64,000 bases of DNA from positions 39,796,001 through 39,860,000 of the forward strand of contig JAIVEN010000001.1 of assembly GCA_026686845.1 (NCBI GenBank). The letters are read 5' to 3'. The DNA comes from Adenanthera pavonina (taxonomy: Eukaryota > Streptophyta > Magnoliopsida > Fabales > Fabaceae). A model generated the notes under the pieces. The model was not told the DNA's origin. It did not search any database and worked only from the letters and a program-made list of their open reading frames with translations. A program made the translations under genes and the position numbers. Shown here piece by piece: positions 57,901 through 64,000 of the stretch; position 1 is the stretch's first letter; the number at the start of each line of letters is the position of its first letter.

Positions 57901-60397
57901 TGGATTGCTTTCACATAAAGTTTGAGATATATGATTCTAGGTAAATTTGTCTTGAATTTTATATTTAGTTCTTGGTGAAGTAGATGATTTTATATATTTC
58001 TCTTTGGACACATGACTAAAGGAGAGTTGTAAGGTGCAAGTTTTTTTTTATGATGTTGCATGACAAATGGTTAAAACATTGCATAATGCCTTAGAAGGTG
58101 TTTCTATTGTTGCAATTGATTATGCCTCTATTGGACATGACAATGCATAGGCTGTGAATGAAATAATTACCTTTGTCATGTCCAATAGAGGCATAAATTG
58201 CAACAATAGAAGTGCCTTCTAAGGTATTATGCAATGTTCCAGTCATTTGTGTTGCAACATTATTAAAAAACTTGCACCTCACAACTTTCTTTCTGTCATG
58301 TGCTCAAAGAGAAATATGTTTAGATCATCTACATCACCAAAAACTAACTTAATATAAAACTAAAGACGATTTTCCCTAGAATCACAAATCTCAAACTTTA
58401 CATGAACATTCCAACGTCTAAGTTTTATGTAATCCATCAATCCACTAATGTTCTTTACAAAATCATAATCATTTAAAAGATTTGAAAAAAAATGGATATT
58501 ATTAAAATGATCCACAATCATGCAAATTAGAACAAATGAAAAAAAGAACAATATGAAATTAGTTCTAATCTTACCTACAACATGTTTTTTATATGGAGTT
58601 AATTTCAAAATCTTTGGTATAGACAAAAAATGGAAGGAGTATAAAAGAAGATTTTTGTCACAAGACTCAACTTTGATGGTATGGTTAAAGTAGATTCTCC
58701 TTGGAAAGAGGTTCATTCCAACACTGAAATAACCTATATAGTTGCAGTTGCCCTCCTGAAGAAGTTCATTGACTAAGCCACCTTTTTCCAAACCCATAGT
58801 AACCACATGTGCCTTCATGCCTTGTTATCATATAACATAGGCATTACAAGATCAAGTTTAACTTTCAAAAGCACGACATGAGAACTAGGGAAAAAAAAAA
58901 AACAAATTGCAACGAATGTCCTCATCAACAAGGACCATGTCACAATGTAGTGTTCGGTGTTGATCAAGGGGTCCTTCTCTAGTACACATGCATCACACAT
59001 ACACATGATCCAATCTCTCTTACATAGATTCAACTAAGAAAGTGAAGAATATGTTCTGTTTTCCATTTAAAACTTTTAAGTGGCAACAACAGAGAGAATT
59101 CTGACAAGGAAGACAATAAAAATAAAATTTAGAAGGAAAGTGAATAAATATGAGTCAAGCAATACTTATCGGAAGAAACTATTTGTAACCATCACAACAA
59201 AATGATTAATAAGCTGATAAATAAGATACACTCACTATTTACTTTTGAGGAGATGTCTACAATTGGAAATGTACTCTTGATATTTGACTAGCATTGTGCA
59301 GTTCCAAGGAGTCACATAGACTATAGACTATATCGACAGAGTATATTTGTTTAGATGCAATGATTGATAGAAAATCGGTTCACATATTTAACGTCAAGAT
59401 CACTAACTCTCCTTTATACTTATTATGCTCACTTATCAACTAATCAATAGTTTTTGGTAAGTTCATTAAAATGCGATGTAAACTATTATTACAAGCCAAA
59501 AAAGAAAAAGATATCATGCGTATCTGGTGTTCTTTTTTATTAAACATAAACAGAAAAAATACTTTGCAACTTCATATTGTCAAATTAATATTATTAGTTT
59601 TAAATGATTGTATATGAGGAATAGTTGGAGTAGCATCTATCATGAAAAATCGTTTAAAGTAGTTTAGACATGTACAAATAAGATGATCAAATGAGTCAGT
59701 GAGGAGATTGATCAGATGGGTTTTAGTCCTAAAAAAAGGTATATAGAGAGACCAAGAAAGACACTAAGAGAGAATCGGAGATTATAAGATAGAATCTCTT
59801 GATAAATGATTAATCTGAAGAGATGGTTCTTGATAGAGTCTAGTGGTGCCATAACGTTCTTGTAGCCGACCTCATTTAATAAGATAAAGCTAATGCTGTA
59901 TATTATTGGTTAAAAAAAATCATTCTCAATAATTTAAGGTAAAATTTTCATGTAGAAATAATTTGATACATTTTATTACTAATGAGTAATGATATTGTTT
60001 TTAATATGATATTTATGCATTTGGATATAACTATATCTAAAATAAATATATTTGGCTTGAAATGCTAAGATGCTCTCCTCCTTCACATCCTTCACTTCAA
60101 ACCAGAAGCACTTATTAGTTGTTTCTCTAGCTGTATTTCTCCTTTGTGTTAGTATATATATAATTGGTTCAATGTTGTTCTGGTCGTTTTTGTTGGGGAT
60201 ATCTTATTCTTCTCTTCTTTGTTAATATTATTCTTTTTTAAAAAAGGTGTAACTATTTCGTTTCAAATTCAAATATTGCAGTTTGGGGAGAATGCAATCA
60301 TGCTTTTCATTTGCACTGTATACTGAAATGGGTGAACTCTCAAACTTCACAAGCTCATTGCCCAATGTGCCGTCGGGAATGGCATTTTAAAGGATGA
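54908..60397 (+). CDS. APC11: Anaphase-promoting complex subunit 11 (RING-H2)
   Basis: Catalytic RING subunit of the APC/C ubiquitin ligase; with the cullin-like APC2 it recruits the E2 and drives mitotic cyclin and securin turnover in the nucleus. Coding exons: 54908-54926/7, 55748/9-55867, 60282-60397. Joined they give 84 residues from MKVKVLRWHA to RREWHFKG, the full length of plant APC11. All RING-H2 ligands are present: C23, C26, C34, C37, C44, C51, H53, H56, H58, C59, C73, C76, and Trp63 of the E2-binding face. The last junction is ordinary (TTGA|GTAAGT ... TTGCAG|TTTGG). The first coding junction needs either a 'GT-TA' or 'TA-AG' intron to keep frame (see findings). The last intron is 4.4 kb and carries a long inverted repeat. 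Confidence 0.93.
54927..55748 (+). other. APC11 intron with U12-type 5' site and odd ends
   Basis: The sequence CTGC|GTATCCTTCC matches the U12-type 5' splice consensus GTATCCTT exactly. The acceptor side is GATTATAG|ATGGCATGC. To encode LRWHA, the mRNA must read CTGCGATGG. The single G can be assigned to either exon, so the intron is GT...TA or TA...AG. A plain GT-AG choice would lose one base and the frame. Confidence 0.6.
56066..56172 (+). repeat. ~110 bp direct repeat flanking the inverted repeat, left copy
   Basis: Contains GGCTGAAATGTTGAGACGCTC, CCAGAAGCACTTGTTAGT and CTCCTTTGTGTTAGTATATATATAACT. The right copy is at 60052-60172 in the same orientation, just outside the other arm. Confidence 0.75.
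56483..56845 (+). mobile_element. RTE-type LINE 3' end in left arm
   Basis: 5'-truncated non-LTR element. It encodes the RTE C-terminal wording KMMKNYLKFFGHVQRKE, KRFKRRPKRIIIEVVK, DLLINNLSEEMVFDRVHWRR and HVVNPT-WDK, and ends in (GTT)n at 56828-56848. A direct repeat GTTTACATT occurs at 56474-56482 and 56846-56854. The corresponding site in the right arm (about 59470-59500) is uninterrupted. Confidence 0.85.
59605..59890 (+). mobile_element. Second, more decayed RTE-type LINE 3' end in right arm
   Basis: Plus-strand wording parallels the left copy: GGAGTAGCATCTATCATG, TTTAGACATGTACA, GATAAATGATTAATCTGAAG, AGATGGTTCTTGATAGAGTC and GACCTCATTTAATAAGATAA. It has several stops and no (GTT)n tail. 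It lies in the right arm between TTAATATTATTA and TATTATTGG; the left arm is uninterrupted at the equivalent place (56341-56370). Confidence 0.7.
60052..60172 (+). repeat. ~110 bp direct repeat flanking the inverted repeat, right copy
   Basis: GGCTTGAAATGCTAAGATGCTC, CCAGAAGCACTTATTAGT, CTCCTTTGTGTTAGTATATATATAATT; the same order as the left copy with a 12-bp insertion and scattered changes. Confidence 0.75.
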
Positions 60398-61666
60398 GAG
60401 AAAGATAAGTTGCTTTATACAGTTTGAACTCTCTCTCTCTCTCTCTCACGCACACACACATACACACCCCTTCCCTGGGGTTTTGGATGCTGGGAACATT
60501 CAGAAAAAAATTATTATAGCAACCAGTATTAGAGAAACACATTGAAGGAGTGGGATTGAGTGGAGCATTTCGTAGTTGCAAGATTTAGAATTGAGTACTA
60601 TTTGTCGTTTGTGATGACAAAGGTAGAAGAACCATTGTTCTACGTAGCTAGTTTCAATCAAAATGAAGTGTTTTTTACATTTATATGCTTTTCATGTGCT
60701 ATTGATGCTTATTCTAATTCCTAAGAATAAATACTAAAGAATATGGATGGAAAGAGTTTTGTTGACTAAATTTTATATTGCCAATTTTATTGTTATAGTG
60801 TTCTTTTGGTAACCAAAAGTGAATTTCATGTATTATACAAAATTTGAGTGGTGACTTACTTTTTTTATGATTTATAAATAATGCGGCTTGTTATATATTT
60901 TATTGGTGTTGATTTTTCAATCAGATACAGTAAAAAAATCAATTGAGGGAGGCTTAGATTATTTATTGACATAAAAGTGAAAAATAGATTTTATTTTTAA
61001 TATAATATTTATTATATTCATAATATTATTACACAGATATAATGGGAGTTATCTTTTATCTATATCATCATTTTTTCCTAATAGACTATAACATTTTTTT
61101 AGAACTACTATATCTAACATTTTTATCAAGCCATTGATTTCATGTATTCTTTTTTCGGTGCCAAAAAGTGTCACAGCCCATTGCGAGGCTCAATAAGAAG
61201 TAAAAAACTATTGTTATATATATATATGTAGGCCCAAGATGAGGAGAACTAGGCCCAAAAAGAAGAGAACCTTAACTACTATTTTCCTATGCAGTCAGTA
61301 TGAGTTTGGCATGGGCCGAAAAGAGAAAGTTTGAGAAAATTGGCAGAGAAGAAAAATAGAAGTTTGCCTCCAGAAATTTCACCCTATCTACCAAAATAGA
61401 ACAGTTATTTTGCATTTATATATATATATATAATTTCTCCTAAAAATTTCTTGATCGTCGTATCTTGGACCACATATATTGTTGTGTGTGGTGACGTGAT
61501 TCTAGAATATGGTGCGACCAATGAATTTAAACCAACGAGGACGTTGGACCAATTTCTTTTTTTAAAAAAAAAAGGGGAACAAAGGTATGATAGATCAGAT
61601 AACTGAAAAGAATAAGTAGGATTTGCTTGAAGAAGAAGTATTATTATATATATATATATATATATA
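60398..61666. other. APC11 3' flank, no further gene
   Basis: The early part holds the 3' UTR, with (CT)n/(CA)n runs at 60428-60465. An AATAAA-type signal occurs at about 60726. Then AT-rich DNA with TA runs at 61216-61226, 61417-61430 and 61645-61666. Confidence 0.4.
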
Positions 61667-61827
61667 GGGGAAATGACAACTGGGGACCAAAACTTTCAAT
61701 TAAACACAATAAAGGATCTTGCAGTTTTTCCAATAATAATAAATTCCTGATGTTCAGTAGTAAAAAAAATGATAAGATCATTTACTGTGTTTAATTGAAA
61801 GTTTTGGTCCTCAAACGTCATTTTCCC
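61667..61827. mobile_element. Short MITE with ~45 bp inverted ends
   Basis: GGGGAAATGACAACTGGG and CCAAAACTTTCAATTAAACA at the left are mirrored by TGTTTAATTGAAAGTTTTGG and CAAACGTCATTTTCCC at the right. About 160 bp, set in a (TA)n run. Confidence 0.75.
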
Positions 61828-62144
61828 ATATATATGGATTCTCTTTTTAATTTGAAGTTAGCTTTAGTTTGGCTTGATTTTGATACAATGGTATTGATGA
61901 ATGAAGACATATTCCACCACACAACTTGTGATTAAGATATTCCTGTCATTGTTCTACGGATATGATATATCCTTTGTTTAGTAAAAAATTAATAATTAGA
62001 GGCAAAATTATTTTATTACTATAGGTTAAGATTTTTTTTTTTTGTTAACATGTAAACTTATGTTATTTTGTTTCATTAAAAAAACAAAGACTCGAGGCTA
62101 GTCTTACACACTTTATTTTTATGCTTATATCAACATAAAATATA

Positions 62145-62408
62145 CTCCCTCTATTGTTTAATATAAGACCCTTTTAACTGAATTACGCGGATTAAGAATT
62201 AGAATTAAAACTAATTAACTACCTCGATTTCTCTGAAAATCTCAATATTTTTCCAAAACTACCCTTATTTAATCTATTTCTCTTTTTCTTTGGATATATT
62301 AAATAAGGGTATTTTTTGGAAATGTATAATAAATACTACCTCATATATTGTAAAGGGTCTTATATTTAGGATTAGGACAAAAGATCCTATATATAAGATT
62401 AGAGGGAG
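62145..62408. mobile_element. Stowaway-like MITE
   Basis: CTCCCTCTATTGTTTAATAT at the left and ATATAAGATTAGAGGGAG at the right, TA on both sides; 264 bp, AT-rich. It also carries inner inverted words AAGGGTCTTATAT / ATATAAGACCCTTTT. Confidence 0.8.
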
Positions 62409-62539
62409 TATAAGAAACTGTGATGAACAATGCACAAGAAAAAATATCCAATTTATCTTTAATAAGATGTACAAAGGATACATTACAATTGGAGTGAGAA
62501 TAATTGCAACTCTTGTGTTGTTTTTTGGTAATAGCACTT

Positions 62540-63250
62540 AGCATACTTATGAAAACTATGGTCGAATTGGTCAACAATGAGTCAAAACTAATAATTTGGT
62601 GTCAGAATTGGTTAAAAGAAAACCTTTCATACTTGATCAAAAATTAGAGAAAAAAATCAGCTAGGTTATTAATTTGACCAATTCAAACTTCGCTAATAAT
62701 TTTTTTTTATTTTATTGGTTATTAATACAAAATAATATCATTTTTGGAGTAAATTTTTTTCCTTTTATATCGATGCGACTCATATTCCACAAGGATATAA
62801 GTTTGAATATCAATCTAAAAATCTCATTAATAGATAATATATAAATATTTTGTAAAGACTATTTGAACTCTGAGATCTACCTTAACTTTTGATGAGCCAT
62901 CAAAACTCAATTAATCACAATTTAATTTCATAAAAAAAAAATTTCCTTCTATATTCTAATATTATATAAGTATTATTTCTATACATATTTAATAATGATA
63001 ATTATAGATTTACTTAATGAATATTACAATGATGAATTAGTAGTTCACTATTTTAGGTTCAATATGTGACTATAAATAAATATCATTTTATTTATATTTA
63101 AATATTAAATTATGAAAATTATTATTAATAGTTTTCTTTAATTTTCTATATAATGCTTTGATATATAAATAAAAAATATAATAATTTAACTAGTGCTAGT
63201 TTAATCATCGTTAAACAAATAAATCTTGAATCAGTATCTTAGATTGATTT
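62540..63250 (+). repeat. Dispersed repeat, copy 2
   Basis: Same family and orientation as 11390-11945: GGTCGAATTGGTCAAC-like start, then the shared AT-rich core including AAATTATGAAAATTATTATTAATAG and TTTAATTTTCTATA words. Borders approximate, no coding. Confidence 0.4.
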
Positions 63251-64000
63251 AATGATAGATGGAATTTTCAAAACATTGGTATTTAGACTGTTTGAAATTA
63301 CATTTCATAATTTAGATTTTAACATGATTTTTATTTGTTAAAACTATTTTTTTAATCTACAATTAAAAACTAAAATAGAGAAATAAAATTAAATCTAAAC
63401 AATGTAAATAATGTTTAAAATGCATCAGCACCCAAATTTTAAAAGGGCCTTTTCGTTGGCCCAAAGAAAAAAGGCCTTCTCAAGTACCAGAAAAGATCTA
63501 TGGTTAATTTTTAGCCTCAAAATAAGAATGAAGAATAAGAAAAAGAAAAAGACAGCACACATAATGGAAAATGTCAACAGGATGTCCCTTTGGGCAGTTT
63601 ACGAAGTTTCATTCATTAATAATAAATCAGTTATTCGCCGGATAATAACGTTGGGATATATTTGTTATCCTATTGGAATATTAAAATGTTCGATATTAAT
63701 AATGAGCATCGCCCCGCGTCTGGATTTAGTGCATACTATCTTTAAAGATGTGCCCTATATATATATATATCATTTGAATTGTCTATATATATATTTTATA
63801 TTTTTATGCTAAAATAAAAAAAAAATTATATTTAATAATCTGACAGTTATAAGATTGATCCTATTTTATGTTTTTATTACTTAAAAAAAAACTTCAATCT
63901 TGTAAAAAAAAAAAAAGAAACTTATCCCAAAAAAAAATGAAAAGGGAATATATATGGACCTTGCTTCTTTTGGTCTAGCATGCATTTCTAAACAAACACC
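63251..64000. other. No recognisable gene
   Basis: AT-rich, with a slightly GC-richer patch at 63640-63750 that encodes nothing I recognise. Confidence 0.3.

Larger units (their letters stand above)
56218..60039. repeat. Long inverted repeat in APC11 intron, ~1.9 kb arms, 29 bp loop
   Basis: Left arm 56218-58143, right arm 58173-60039, separated only by 58144-58172. The innermost bases GGACATGACAA / TTGTCATGTCC are perfect. Outer ends pair TAGATATAATTATATCTGAA with TTTGGATATAACTATATCTA. Arms are roughly 85-90% alike by eye. Each arm is broken by its own LINE insertion at a different place. Exon-like open frames in the arms (e.g. minus 58818-58360, 152 codons, containing IPKILKLTPY and VGKIRTNFILFF, with a degraded mirror at 57640-57940 plus) belong to no family I recognise. 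Confidence 0.88.

Noticed and set aside
58360..58818. 152-codon frame in the right arm of the inverted repeat, as a gene of its own
   Set aside because: Its mirror in the left arm has stops, and no family is recognisable; described as part of the repeat instead.

Overview
The window looks like nuclear DNA of a eudicot plant. It is AT-rich, its spliced genes read as angiosperm housekeeping proteins, and most of the rest is plant transposable-element debris. I cannot name the species.

Two host genes can be reconstructed exon by exon. (1) Diphosphomevalonate decarboxylase (MVD, mevalonate pathway) is on the minus strand, 32612 to 22597, in ten coding exons giving 410 residues. Its first intron is 6.7 kb and full of transposons. 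(2) APC11, the RING-H2 subunit of the anaphase-promoting complex, is on the plus strand, coding 54908 to 60397, 84 residues. It has a 5' UTR intron and a 4.4 kb last intron holding a ~1.9 kb-arm inverted repeat with a 29 bp loop.

Layout. 1-1.1 kb: unrecognised exon-like fragment. 1.1-7.15 kb: decayed CRM-type Ty3/gypsy chromovirus on the minus strand (5' LTR, gag, protease, RT, RNase H, integrase). 7.4-9.3 kb: degenerate short-repeat array in both orientations. 9.3-12.7 kb: MITEs and AT-rich DNA. 12.7-15.6 kb: 3' half of a second CRM element whose integrase frame runs into the 3' LTR. 15.6-22.6 kb: tandem repeats, a hAT MITE with 8-bp target duplication, and a Mutator-like terminal-inverted-repeat element. 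22.6-32.7 kb: MVD. 32.7-45.1 kb: intergenic DNA with a MITE, an L1-type insertion, a Copia RNase H scrap, a SIRE-like LTR and tandem duplications. 45140-50030: complete non-autonomous CACTA element with 3-bp target duplication, carrying exon-like segments, one resembling a kinesin-7 coiled coil. 51.8-53.2 kb: endogenous pararetrovirus-like fragment with promoter, poly(A) signal and initiator-tRNA-Met primer site, pointing into APC11. 53.3-60.4 kb: APC11. 60.4-64 kb: small MITEs and AT-rich DNA.

The two genes are not functionally linked. Points of most interest: the long hairpin-forming intron of APC11 and its two reciprocal LINE insertions; an APC11 intron whose frame-preserving junction is not GT-AG although a perfect U12-type 5' site sits there; an MVD start codon thrown out of frame by one nucleotide, plus a GC-AG intron; and the CACTA element with exon-like cargo.
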